NCBI GenBank assembly: GCA_037176725.1
Contig: JAZBRS010000035.1
Coordinates: 46,076,001 to 46,140,000 of the forward strand
Direction: 5' to 3'
Length of the DNA stretch: 64,000 nt
Source of the DNA: Posidonia oceanica
Lineage: Eukaryota; Streptophyta; Magnoliopsida; Alismatales; Posidoniaceae
Position numbers and translations under genes: made by a program. The notes under the pieces are model-generated. The model made no database searches, was not told where the DNA came from, and was given only the letters and a program-made list of their open reading frames with translations. This document shows, one piece after another, positions 22,607 to 33,231 of the stretch (its first letter is position 1; each line of letters begins with the position of its first letter).

Positions 22607-23560
22607 AGCTACGATGATATGGTTGGCCTCGACATTGAGATAGTTGTGCACAACCTACCTTTGGACCCATATGCAAGGCCAGTAAAGCAGAAGCTAAGGC
22701 GATGGCGACCGCAGTGGCTACTCATGATCAAGGAGGAGATCATGAAGCAGCACAATGTTAACTTCCTCAAGGTCGTCCTTTACCCTGAGTGGCTTGCAAA
22801 CGTTGTGCCAGTCCCAAAAAAGATGGATGAGTCCGCAAATGCATCGACTACTGGGACCTGAACAAGGCAAGTCCTAAGGATGATTTCCCACTGCCGTACA
22901 ATGACATCCTAGTCGATAACACTGTAGGGCACAAAATGCTCTCCTTTATGGACGGCTTCTCTGGCTATAACCAGATCAGAATGGCAGAGGAGGATATGGA
23001 GAAAACATCCTTCATCACCCCTTGGGGTGTCTTTTGCTACCAGGTTATGCCATTTGGGCTGAAAAATGCTGGTGCAACCAATCAGAGGGCCATGACTGCA
23101 CTTTTCCACGACCTCATGCATCAAGAAATTGAGGTCTACGTAGATGATATGATTGCCAAGACCAAAGAGCCTGAGGATCACCTTGCCTGCTTAAGGAAGC
23201 TCTTTGACTGCTTGCGAAAGTACAAGCTGCGCCTTAACCCAAGCAAATGCATATTTGGCGTATCGTCTGGCAAGCTCCTGGGCTACATTGTTAGCCAGAG
23301 AGGGACTGAAGTGGACCCGATGAAGGCAAAAGCCATCATGGACATACCACCCCCAGGACAGAGAAAGAAGTCTGAGGCCTACTCAAACACCTGCAATATA
23401 TCAGTCAGTTCATTGCACAGCTCATGCCTATTTGCGAACCGATCTTCAAGCTCCTGAAGAAGAATGCACAGATTAACTGGAGTGAGGAGTGCCAAGCTGC
23501 CTTTGACAAAATCAAGCAGCTCCTGACCAAGCCTCCTGTTTTGGTCCCTCCCACGCCAAG
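22607..23560 (+). pseudogene. Reverse transcriptase of element A (broken)
   Basis: RT landmarks in order: SYDDMVGLDIEIVVHNLPL (22607 on), WLANVVPVPKK, CIDYWDLNKASP after a one-base deletion near 22825, SFMDGFSGYNQIRMAEEDME (22945 on), PFGLKNAGAT and the catalytic EVYVDDM (23131-23151, metal-binding Asp pair intact). A second frameshift near 23360 falls after MKAKAIMDIPPP; the thumb/connection (LQYISQFIAQLMPICEPIFK) continues in another frame. The nearest match is the RT of element B. It would copy element RNA into DNA inside gag particles. Confidence 0.9.
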
Positions 23561-23990
23561 GAGACCTTTGCTTCTCTACCTCTCTACCACGTAGCATTCC
23601 ATGGGCGCCGTCTTGGGCCAGCATGATGAATCTGGTAGAAAGGAGCATGCAATTTTTTACCTGAGCAAGAAATTCAATGATTGCGAAGCCAGGTATACCA
23701 CAATGGAGAAGACCTGCTTATCCCTCTTCTGGGCTGCACAGAAGCTGAGGCACTACATGATGGCATACCCAGTCCGGCTTCTATGCCGACATGACCCCAT
23801 CAAGTTCCTCTTCCAGAAGCCAGCAATGGTAGGCAAATGCGTCAAGTGGCAGGTGCTGTTGTCTCAGTACGACATCACCTTTGTCACGCAGTGAGCCATG
23901 AAGGGCCAAGCCATGGTAGATCACCTTGCAGACTTTCCTTTGCCTGAATACCAGCCTCTCCAGATGTAGTTCCCGAATGAGGACATCCTC
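23561..23990 (+). pseudogene. RNase H (Ty3-type) of element A
   Basis: After LLLYLSTT a TAG (23592-23594) replaces Gln. The domain follows as HSMGAVLGQHDESGRKEHAI, YLSKKFNDCEARYTTMEKTC and RLLCRHDPIKFLFQKPAMVG, to QYDITFVTQ with a stop at 23892. This is the tethered RNase H seen in all Ty3/gypsy elements; some catalytic acids appear degenerate. The TAG is shared with element B (52091-52093). Confidence 0.85.
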
Positions 23991-23996
23991 TTTGCA

Positions 23997-24416
23997 ATGG
24001 AAGACTCTAGCAAGGTGGACCCTGAAGATATAGAGCATTGGCAGTTGTACTTTGATGGCGCTGTCAACAAGAAGGGTCGAGGCATAGGCGCAGTGCTGAC
24101 CATGCCACAGGGACAAATGATCCTCTTTGCAAGGAAGCTGACCTTCAAATGCACTAATAATGAAGCAGAGTATGAAGCATGCATTCTGGGATTGAAGGTC
24201 GCACTCGAGCATGAGGCGCAGAAGCTGCATGTGCACGGCGATGCCATGCTGGTGATTTCCCAAGTGAATGGCGATTGGAGAACAAAGGATCCAAAGCTTG
24301 TGCCACATCACGAACATCTGCTGAAATTGATAGAAGAATTTGCAAGCATCTACTTCTCGTACATGAACAAGGCAAGGAATGCATATGCAGATGTGCTAGC
24401 AACCTTGGCATCCTAG
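23997..24416 (+). pseudogene. Second RNase H domain (archaeal/plant type) of element A
   Basis: WQLYFDGAVNKKGRGIGAVL (24039 on) carries the first acidic residue. NNEAEYEACILGLKVAL carries the Glu, VHGDAMLVISQVNGDW the second Asp, and ARNAYADVLATLAS the last Asp. A second, full RNase H after the degenerate first one is a known hallmark of the TAT/Ogre lineage. The 139-codon frame is intact and ends at TAG where element B has TGG (LASWLSIPED). Confidence 0.85.
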
Positions 24417-24506
24417 CTCAGTATACCTGAAGACCGAGCAGTGGATGTATCAGTTACATGCATGGAGCGGCCTGCACACTGCATGAGCATAGAGTAGGTA
24501 GATCCG

Positions 24507-25748
24507 GTGGAAGAGCAGCCTTGGTATTGTGACATTAAAGCCTTCCTGGAGTCTGGCAGCCACCCGCCTGGCACCTCAGCAACAGATAGAAGAACTTTGG
24601 TGCATCTGGAGTCGAAGTATGTATTAGGGGCAGGGCAGTTATACAGAAGGTCATACAGTCAGATGCTCCTGCGCTGCTTAAGCAAGCAAGAGGCCGACAC
24701 GCTTATGCTCCAACTTCATGCAGGGACTTGTGGTCCGCATATGAATGCTGTGCTGCTGGCCAAGAAAATCATGTTGCAAGGCTACTTCTGGTCAACCATG
24801 GATGCAGACTGCTGCCAGTTCGTGCGAAGATGCCACAACTGCCAGATCCATGGTAATCTTATGCACGCTCCCCCACAGGAATTGCATAGCATGTCCTCGC
24901 CATGGCCCTTCTCCACCTGGGGGATTGATGTCATCTGCACTATACACCCTGCTGCATCGAATGGTCATCGCTTTATTCTGGTAGCGATAGATTATTTCAC
25001 TAAGTGGGTGGAAGCAGCCTCCTACAAGACAGTCACAGCTACGGTGACAGGGAGGTTTATCAGAAATAACATTGTCACCCGGTATGGGGTCCCGCATGCA
25101 ATCATCTTTGACAACGGCTCGAACTTTATTGCAAAGAGGATCGAGGAATACCTGCAGAAGCACCAGATCAAGCATCACAGATCCTCACCATATCGACCGT
25201 AGATGAATGAAGCAGTAGAGTCTGCCAACAAAAACATTGTGAAAATAATGAAGAAGATGGCAGAAACCTACAAGGACTGGCACGACAAGCTCCCGTACGC
25301 ACTCTAGGCGTACAGGACATTAGTGCGGACCTCGACAGGAGCCACCCCATACTCACTGGCGTATGGCATGGAGGCAGTGCTGCCTGTCGAAGTGGAGATC
25401 CCTTCGCTGCAAATCCTATGAGAAGCAGAATGGGTCGAGGACTGCTGCGCCCAACTCAACCTGATCGATTAGCGTAGATTGCAAGCAATGCACAACGCTC
25501 ACTGCTACCAGAAGCGGATGGCAAGAGCATACCTGAAGAAGGTGCGGCCCAAGAGCATCCAACCAGGAGACCTCGTCTTGCGAGCCATCCACCTGCTAGA
25601 CGGTCGAGGCAAATTCCGACCCAACTGGCGTGGCCCCTTTGTGGTCAAGCAAGCATTCTCAAGCGGCGCAGCAATTCTTGAGGACATGGACCAGACTGGG
25701 CAGTCAGAGCTAGTCAATGCATGCTACCTCAAGAGGTACTATCAGTAG
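24507..25748 (+). pseudogene. Integrase of element A (broken)
   Basis: An HHCC zinc domain (LQLHAGTCGPH ... CCQFVRRCHNCQIHGN, 24709-24855) is followed by the DDE core: GIDVIC (first Asp, 24922), FDNGSNF (second Asp, 25109) and AVESANKN (Glu, 25210). Stops are TAG at 25201 (CAG in B), TAG 25305-25307 in ALxAYRT (shared with B) and TGA in LQILxEAEW (TGG in B). The C-terminal GPFVVKQ/ILEDMDQ module is intact and ends YYQ-stop at 25748. The enzyme would insert the cDNA into the genome. Confidence 0.9.
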
Positions 25749-26221
25749 ATCGGCCCTTGCCCTCGCAGAGCGTTCTTTCCCATCCTGTCCTTTGCATTCT
25801 CTTTTCCCTTGAACATTCTTCTGCATTCCAATCTTGCCCCTCAGCATTCTCGCATTCTTTGCGCATATCCATGCATTTCTACCTCTTTCAACATACCTCA
25901 AGCAAAAACCTGAAAATTCCCAACAAAAATCATGCATTGCATCTGGCCCGATGATGAAATCGAATGTGCTTGCCTGCTCTGGAAGGAGTCTACCTTGCCT
26001 CACCTGACACTACTTAGGCGTCTTAGCTAGTGAGGAGCCACCTTTCAACAGCAGAGGTTCCGCGGTTTTCAGGTTTTGCTGCCCACCACATTGGGCAGGT
26101 CCGTGATGACTGGCATGTACCTCGTTTGTCACCTCGTGACACCACGAAGCATGCCTGCACTGAGACTATTGCACGCCTATCACGATGGTTTCCTATTTCC
26201 TTTCTGCATCATTTCTGCATC

Positions 26222-26890
26222 CGGGCTGGCAGCACTAACTGCCCGGGGATGGGTCTGTTAACCTATCACTCTGCATTCCTCTGCATCGGGCTGGTAGCCC
26301 TAACTACTCGGTTGGCGCCCGTTAAAATGTCATCCCGCATATCCGCATTGCGTTCGGGCTGATATCCCCAACTATTCGGCGATAAGTCTGTTAACTTATC
26401 ACCCTGCATTTGCATTATTCCATTGCATCCCCCACCGTCATTGCACTTTGCATGGTGAGCCCTTACGTCCATTTCACTGCATTCGGGCTGGTAGCCCTAA
26501 CTACTCGGCTGACAAACTCGTTAGTGTTGTCTCCACCTTGCATCTTAATGCCATGGGTGCTTCGGCTGTCCCCTGGTATCCCATTTCCATCTGCATTTGG
26601 GCTGATATCCCCAACTGTTACGGGAGCGTCCACGGACCTCTGCCACACCTACGGGTATGGTATTCCCGTTGCCTTCGTGGTTACAAGTTATCCCCCTTGT
26701 AATCACCCCTCTTGCCTGACAGACTCGCTGGCCTGTCACCATCCACGGGCTAATAGCCCAAACTATCTGGTGATGAGTCCGTTAACTCCTCGCAGGCTGA
26801 TAGCCCCAACTATTCGGTGATGAGTCCGTTAACTCCTCACGAGCTGATAACCCTAACTATCCGGCGATAGGTCCGTTAACCTATCACCCA
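26222..26890 (+). repeat. Tandem double-hairpin array in element A 3' region
   Basis: Repeated pattern: GGGCT-NNT-AGCCC, then TAACTAYTCGG, then a second hairpin. Second hairpins are GATGGG/CCTATC (26248-26267), GATAAG/CTTATC (26381-26400), GACAA/TTGTC (26511-26531), GACAG/CTGTC (26718-26737), GATGAG/CTCCTC (26772-26791 and 26819-26838) and GATAGG/CCTATC (26866-26885). Units are 45 to over 100 bases. Stem bases change on both arms together. Confidence 0.8.
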
Positions 26891-28422
26891 TTTCATCTTA
26901 GTGTAATAGCATTTTGTTGCATGGCATTAGCATTTCATTATCTCGCAGACATCACGCAACCAGGATCATTTTCCCAGTTTCGCGTGCCTGGCGTTCCATT
27001 GTTTGTACACTGCATTTCACAGCATTGCATTGCATAGCATCATATAGCTTCTTTGTATGCCTTGTAGAGTCAATCCCAGTAGTGCATCTCATCATTACAC
27101 GGGCATTGCGTGCTTAGGATCCGAACCCCTGGTTCGCGTATTGCTCAAGGTAACATCCTCGGCAACCGTAAGACTTTCGTAGCTTGCCGGCTTTGGATGG
27201 CACCTGCAGCAGTGCGCGACCTCGAGATCGTTTTCTCGATTCTACGTGCCCGGCGTTTCGCTGCATACCCTGCATTTCACTGCATAACATCTCATGCATT
27301 GCACCCTTATTGCGTTGCTGCTCCTCTGTGGTCCTTACACCAACTTCCGCATTCCGCTTTCCCGAGCATTTCGTACCCGCCATTGCATGCACATCCCCTG
27401 CTTTACTTTTAGCATCTTTACTTTTAGCTTTACTCCATGCGCTTGCATTGCCATTCATCTACTGCTGAGCTTTGCGAATGGCACCCCCGTCGCCTGGCCT
27501 ACTTGCATTGGCCAGCGATAGCATTGCATTGCATTTCCACTTTTCCACGTGCATGCACCATCCCGCTTTCCCCCAGAGGAGTACAGCGCAGTAAGCATTA
27601 GCGTAAGCATACCATTTGCATTAGCACAGCATTCTAGTGTTTGCATTCATTTGCATTTGCATTCACCTTCCTGCATTGCCTAGGACATCCTTTGCATTGC
27701 ATTGCCCCTTCTGCCTCTTCTGCCTGTTTGCTGCCTCGACTGGAGGCAAGCATTTTCTCCTTCTCGCGGCCTCGCGAGCTCTTGCTTGTTTCACTTGTCC
27801 CGAATGGACAAGGACCCTTTGGCCTCCCCCGGACTAGCAGCCAACCTGCCTGAGCGGCAAGCGCGTTAGTCCTTCTGGAGCCGCTTTTGCGCAAGTTTGG
27901 ACAAGCAGCCAACTTGTCGCATTGCAACGTAGAACTTCCTGCTTTCCCTCGCTTCAGCATGCATCACACTGCACTGCCCTAGCATTCCCCGTTCGGTGGC
28001 TGCATTCGCAGCACCGGCACTAACAACATTAGCACCCGCACTCACAAGCATAGCAAGCACTCACAACAAGCATTAGCACCTGCAAACATAGCAAGCACCC
28101 ACAGCATCAGCATCAGCATTAGCACCAGCACTCACCATGCATCAGCACAGCATCTCCCCATGCACAGCACCTGCACGTGCACTAGTTCATACTGGTTCAG
28201 CATCAGCATTCGCATCGCACACCAGTTCTGCACTAACTTCTACATTAGCATGCATTGCATTGCATTAGCATTTGCATCTGCATTTGCATTGTGGCATCGA
28301 GTCATGATTTCCGGTGCATCCGCCAGATAAGTGACTCACGCCAACAGTAATTTGCGCTCCTGCTGGCGTCAGGTAGGGTGTCTCGTCTACCTTGAGTAGT
28401 GGTCTTGCTACGCTTGACCTCG

Positions 28423-28438
28423 CTCAGGGAGGGGCATT
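28423..28438 (+). promoter_or_regulatory. Polypurine tract of element A
   Basis: CTCAGGGAGGGGCATT abuts the LTR start TGTAAACACCCC at 28439. It is identical to the tract at 192-207 except for the last base. Confidence 0.85.
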
Positions 28439-28656
28439 TGTAAACACCCCATTCTGACAGCATGGAAGTTGGTGATTTCTCCTGCAGCCTTTTTACACAT
28501 TTTTAAACCCTTTCTAAGCCCAAGCCCCTCATGCATTCCAGGCCATCCACTACCTTCCAAGCCGAAGTAAGTGCACTTACTAGCCATCTCTTCCTCCCCA
28601 GCCCCTTTCCCGCTCTCTCTTCTTCTCTCTGCCATCGCCGTTGGTTTCTCTGCCAC
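28439..28656 (+). repeat. Start of element A 3' LTR, interrupted
   Basis: TGTAAACACCCCATTCTGAC and the following 40 bases match LTR4. It then lacks about 100 bases plus the first dyad module, resumes with the CCATCCACTACCTTCCAAG segment (12863 in LTR4), and stops at 28656 against LTR5. The rest of this LTR is not found to the right. Confidence 0.8.
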
Positions 28657-31600
28657 TGTAGTAATCCTGAATTCTGATCGTTCATGCACGATGCCAAAAG
28701 TTCAAGTGCACCGATCAAAATAGGCTCACTATATGCGGCAGGATCCGAGGGAAGAAACTCGACTCGGAAACGCTGGCAAAAGAAGAAAAGAGAAAAGTTA
28801 AGACAAATCGGAGTCGCCAACAGGTCTATTAATTTGAGAGACAGGAAAAATCGAGGGTAAAGCATGAAAAGACATGCAAAACAGGATGCAAAGAGGGGGC
28901 TATGCTATGACTCGTGCCTAGGATAAAGGAAAGGTCTATGCGGGCCAAGAGAAAGGGTAAGGACTCCTGTTACGCACGGGGAAGGTGTTAGGCACCCCTG
29001 ATACGTCCGAGAGTCGGTCTTTCTTAGGCAATCTCACGTGCTAATGCAGGGAAGTGCTAGCCTAATGCCTAAATGCAATGAATGTCTACCTGCTATGCAT
29101 GAGAAATAAACGTGCTATCTATGAGCTCAGCAGCGCTGCTAGTGTTCCGAACTGGGCGCACTCGGGTTTGTGAGAACTCCTAGGCAGTAAGCATCATAGC
29201 CCTAATGCAGATGCAGACGATAAAACAAAGCTAAGGGGAAGCCAGGCAATGCAAACGACATGCAAAAGATAAACCAAAGTAGGCACAGAAAACGGTGTGA
29301 AAGCACGGAAAATGAAGCAAAGGTGAGAGAAACGATGCAGGGGCATGGAAAACAATGCAAAGGTGCAGAAAACAGTGCAGAAGTGAGGTGCAAAACCAAA
29401 ACAGGGGTTAAGCAGCATGCATGGGGGTAGCAGTAGGTATTAGGAGCGATAAAACACGGAAATCGGCAGACGAAACAAGATCAACATTTTAAAACCAAGT
29501 CAAGCCAACTGCAAGCGTTGGACGCTGGCAACAGCGGCGTCCAACGTTGGACGCTGCCATTACTGGCGTCCAACACCTATTGGAGGCAGACAGCATGTAG
29601 CTTAATTAAAAAGGATGCATTCTAGCTATACGGATGCAGTACAGATGTAGAAATGCAGCTAGATGGGTGCATGACATGTAGGGCTAACATGATAACAGAA
29701 CAGAAGTGGATTCAAAGTACGGGGCAAGCCAAGATCAAGGATCAAAGCAAGCAGGGTGTTGGATGCAGTGAGCATGGCGTCCAACGTTAGATGCCAGAGA
29801 GACAAGCGTCCAACGCTGGCCAGAGGAAAACAAGAGAAAAAAAGCATATAGAGGGCAAATAAAAGAAAGGAACATGCATTAGGGCTACTGGGGATGAACA
29901 TAGACTGAGCATGCAAGCATGGAATCACACAGAAAATCAAAAACTCACCATCTGCAACATATGCCAGGCCTGAAGCACAACCAGAACATTGGATGCGAGC
30001 TGAGCCGGTGTCCAATGTTGGACGCCTGTACCAGCAGTGTACAACGCCCTGGGAGGCACAAACACACAAGAACTCGCATGGAAAATAGCATATGAACTAA
30101 GGAAGCCATGGAATAATTGCAAAGAAAGCTAAGCATGCATGTAAACGTAGGAATCATGTAAACAAGAAAGATCAGAGCATTATGCAAGCTAAAAGAAACA
30201 AGACAAAGGAGCAGGGCCGTTAGACACTGGAGAGAGCAGCATCCAACGTTGGACGCTGAAGCCTCCAGCGTCCAATGCTTGCAGAATGCAAACCCACCTG
30301 TACTAAGGGGGAGCTCAGCTCTAAACCCCACTAACATGCATGCAAACTACTATAGACATGCAAGAGCAAACAGAAACATTCATAATAAGCATTTGATCCA
30401 TGAGAAGTATGAAAGGAAGAACATGCATGGAAAATAAGGATAAAAAATCCAAGGAAAAAAGCATGCAACTTAAGAGGATATTTGCAAACCTAAGCATGGT
30501 TGCCATAGGGGCCAGGCGTCTCTAAGCAAGCATGGATCATGCATAAACAACAAAAAGAGGCAAGGTGCAGGCATGGCAGCAAGGTAGGACCAACCGACTT
30601 GTTGGACGTTGGATGAACCAGCATCCAACGTTGGACGCTGCTCACCCAGGCGTCCAATGTAGGCAGAAAGCAAGTAGACCTAAAGCATGCAAAAAATGAT
30701 CTAAACTAGGATCGAAGCATGGATACAGGCATGGCATAGCATCTGAAAACATATAAAGGAGGCATCTAACACAAATTCACAGAAACGAACCAACAGTTGA
30801 GCATGGAAAGCATTAGAACAAAAGCAAAGGAAAACAGGGTGTTGGACGCTGGCCACTACTGTGTCCAACGTTGGACACTCCAGCTGGTGCGTCCAACACA
30901 CTGAAGATCGTTCCAGCCAAGCGAGGCTGCCAAAACTATCCAAAACTCCAAGAAAGCTTGCTAATGAGCAAGAGTGGTTGACAACAAGCATGGTGGTATG
31001 CTTGGTGCCAAGAATAGGCGAGTGGATTGCTCCACCCACCTCCTCCTCCTCATTGCCAGAAAACCAAGCGATGGAGGGGTGTGTGCAGTGCAAAAGCACA
31101 TGGAAAGCATGGGAAAACATTCACACTAACATGCATGAGCCTAAGGGATAGAGGACCAACCTTTTTGCGGCCTGGAATGGTGGTTCAACCTTCCTCGTTG
31201 GCGCTGCAGAAATAGCGGCAGAGCTCACTCTGGCGAGGTCGCACGGGCAGTTGAGAGCACCGGAGAGGGCGACGAAAGGTCGAGGATGGAGATGGATCTT
31301 TGCTCTTCACTCTGGAGTGGTTGAATTCCCTCTCTCGTAAATGTGGTGACCGCTAGAAAGGAGGGAAGGAGGTTGTTTTGTTCAGCTGCTGCTTGGGTTC
31401 AAGTGCATTGGGTCAGAGTTGCAGGTGGAATTGCGGGCTTTGCAGGCGATGGCAGAGGCTGTGGGTGAGGGGGAAGCACGAGGGATGTCAAGTGAGTGGC
31501 AAGGGCGTGTCAGATGGCCAGTAAAGCCACAACGGTGGCTGATAGAGGCGGCCCTTGGCAGTGAGGGTGGATTGAGCAGAAATTCGGCTGAGGAGGAAAG

Positions 31601-32054
31601 GATGGGTAGTAAGTGTAGTTACTCAGCCTTGGAAGGTTGTGGATGGCTTGGAGTGCAAGAGAGGACAGGTAGTAAATGCGGGGAGGCGGTGGAGTGGACG
31701 GGCGGTGAGCCAAAGGGGGCGGAGCAACCACTGCTACAACCGAGTCGTTGGACGCTAGAGCAGAAGGCGTCCAACGTTGGACGCTAGCACAGGGCACGTC
31801 CAATGTTGGACGTTGCCTATTCCTACGTACAACATACCCAGGGGGCAAAAGCTAAAAAGGGCTTGGGCTTGGGCTTTTAAAAGGGTTTAAAAAATGCAAA
31901 AAGGCTTGGGTTAAGGCTTTTAGGGTTTAGGTGAGGTTTTAGGCTTGGAAATGGGTTAGAAATGGGTTAGGAAAAAAAAGTGCCATTCCAGCATCCACAT
32001 GAACCTGCAGGAGAAAAACACCAAATTCCAGGCTGTCAGAATAGGGTGTCTACA
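28657..32054 (-). repeat. LTR5: complete family II LTR in reverse orientation
   Basis: On the minus strand it starts TGTAGACACC at 32054 next to a polypurine tract and ends GGATTACTACA at 28657. It has seven dyad modules, a short minisatellite (29280-29400) and the stem-loop block (28975-29000). It is the closest relative of LTR4 and forms with it a 3.4 kb inverted repeat around element A's coding region. Confidence 0.9.
29516..31830 (-). repeat. Seven dyad-symmetric modules in LTR5
   Basis: Modules start near 29516, 29757, 29988, 30219, 30600, 30839 and 31743. The first four are 231-241 bases apart. The perfect palindrome GCGTCCAACGTTGGACGC is present at about 29537 in the first module, and slightly mutated forms occur in the others. 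Confidence 0.9.
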
Positions 32055-32500
32055 GATGCCCCTCCCTGAGTGAGGTCAAGCGTAGTGAGACCGCTGCTCA
32101 GGGTAGACAAGCCACCCTACCTGACGCCGGTAGGAGCGCAAAATAACTGTAGGCGTGAGTCATTTACCCGATGGATGCACCGGAAAACATGACGCAGAGC
32201 CACAATACGGATGCAGATGCGAGTGCTGATGCTAATGCAATGCGTGCCAATGCGGGTGCAATGCATGCCGATGCAGCTATCTATCATGCAATGCTGTTAG
32301 TAAAAGAATGCGGTGCTGATGCAGAAGGGATGCAAGAAAAACTACGACGCAATGCATGAGTTTTGGGATTAGTCCGAGCTCACAAAAGGGATGCCTGACA
32401 AAACTGACGGGCTTGGCATCTATGCAGTTAGGGTTGCTAGCCCAACAAGCAAAAAGGGTTAAACAAACGATTGCCCCTAGAAGCTGTCGACCTAGTGTGC
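32055..32500 (-). mobile_element. Short 3' internal remnant behind LTR5
   Basis: It contains the reversed polypurine tract (32055-32070) and the conserved pre-PPT segment (GGCGTGAGTCATTTACCCG, 32150 on), then ATGCNGATGC repeats to about 32300. The similarity to element A's 3' region fades before 32500. All coding sequence of this element is missing. Confidence 0.75.
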
Positions 32501-33231
32501 AGATTTCTGCAATACTCTCCAAATCTGCGTTGCACTGCTGTAAGCATATTAAAATCTTAGTTAGCTATTCTCATTCAATTAATGTGATATCTGGAATTCT
32601 TAAACTGATCATTTTCATTGTCATAATACTGAAGTTGGATGCTTGCATTCATCCTTTTTTTGATGAATTGAGAGACCCGAGTACCTGATTGCCCAATGGA
32701 CGACCTCTACCTCCTCTTTTTAATTTTAAACCTCAAGGTAATAATAGTTAGCTATCTTGTGCAAGCAAGAAATTGTCCCTTGAAACAAATGTGAACAGCA
32801 TCTTTTACAGATAGTCATATTATTTTAATGCATGCAAAGCTGGACTGAAGAAACATTTACTTGCAACAAAAACATAAGCCTAAGACCTATCATGTTAAAC
32901 AAAATAGAGAACAAACCTCACCCTATCACGAATCTGCTTTTTGGATGACCTTTACCATAGGTTGGTACTATCTGAGATATTCTATTTCACTAAAAGCAAA
33001 CCACTTCAGTTGCAAATCTGTAGGTGCTACAACCTTTGGACTACCGAGCTCTCTATTGTTGTGATGCATCCAAACTCTTTACCAAATGCACCCACCCTAA
33101 GTTATACTTTATTGTATTTGGTAGTCAATGATAGCAATCGCAGTCCTATTAAATGAATAGTAATAGCATAACTTCGCAATCTCATGATTTGAGTAAGATA
33201 TAAACTGAACATTTAATTTATTGATTTGCAG
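32501..33231. other. AT-rich stretch without a recognisable gene
   Basis: No retrotransposon similarity and no convincing exon. Base composition is like a plant intron, and the segment ends in a good splice acceptor (TTGATTTGCAG at 33221-33231) for the first receptor exon. It may be the upstream intron of that fragment. Confidence 0.5.

Larger units (their letters stand above)
25749..28438 (+). other. 3' noncoding region of element A
   Basis: No gene. It runs from the integrase stop to the polypurine tract. 25749-26200 is unique sequence. 26222-26890 is a tandem hairpin array (separate entry). 26900-27650 is TTGCATTGCAT-rich. 27960-28260 consists of AGCATTAGCAC/GCATCAGC words. The last 200 bases are the conserved pre-PPT segment. 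Element B's counterpart is about 2.3 kb longer and contains a plant-mobile-domain ORF that A lacks. Confidence 0.75.
12456..28656 (+). mobile_element. Element A: TAT/Ogre-like Ty3/gypsy retrotransposon, broken
   Basis: Order: 5' LTR 12456-15861, primer site 15863-15880, leader, gag, protease, G-patch-like segment, linker, RT, RNase H, second RNase H, integrase (17017-25748), 3' noncoding region, polypurine tract 28423-28438 and the first 218 bases of a 3' LTR. The two-RNase-H order and the large noncoding ends are typical of the TAT/Ogre group. At least three frameshifts (within gag, near 20650, near 22825, near 23360) and more than ten stops make it non-functional. Its short 3' LTR lacks sequence present in its 5' LTR and is interrupted by LTR5. 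Confidence 0.9.

Noticed and set aside
26222..26890. CRISPR-like regularly spaced palindromic repeats, also at 45470-46790
   Set aside because: Units are degenerate tandem repeats without unique spacers, lie in a plant retrotransposon, and no cas genes are present.
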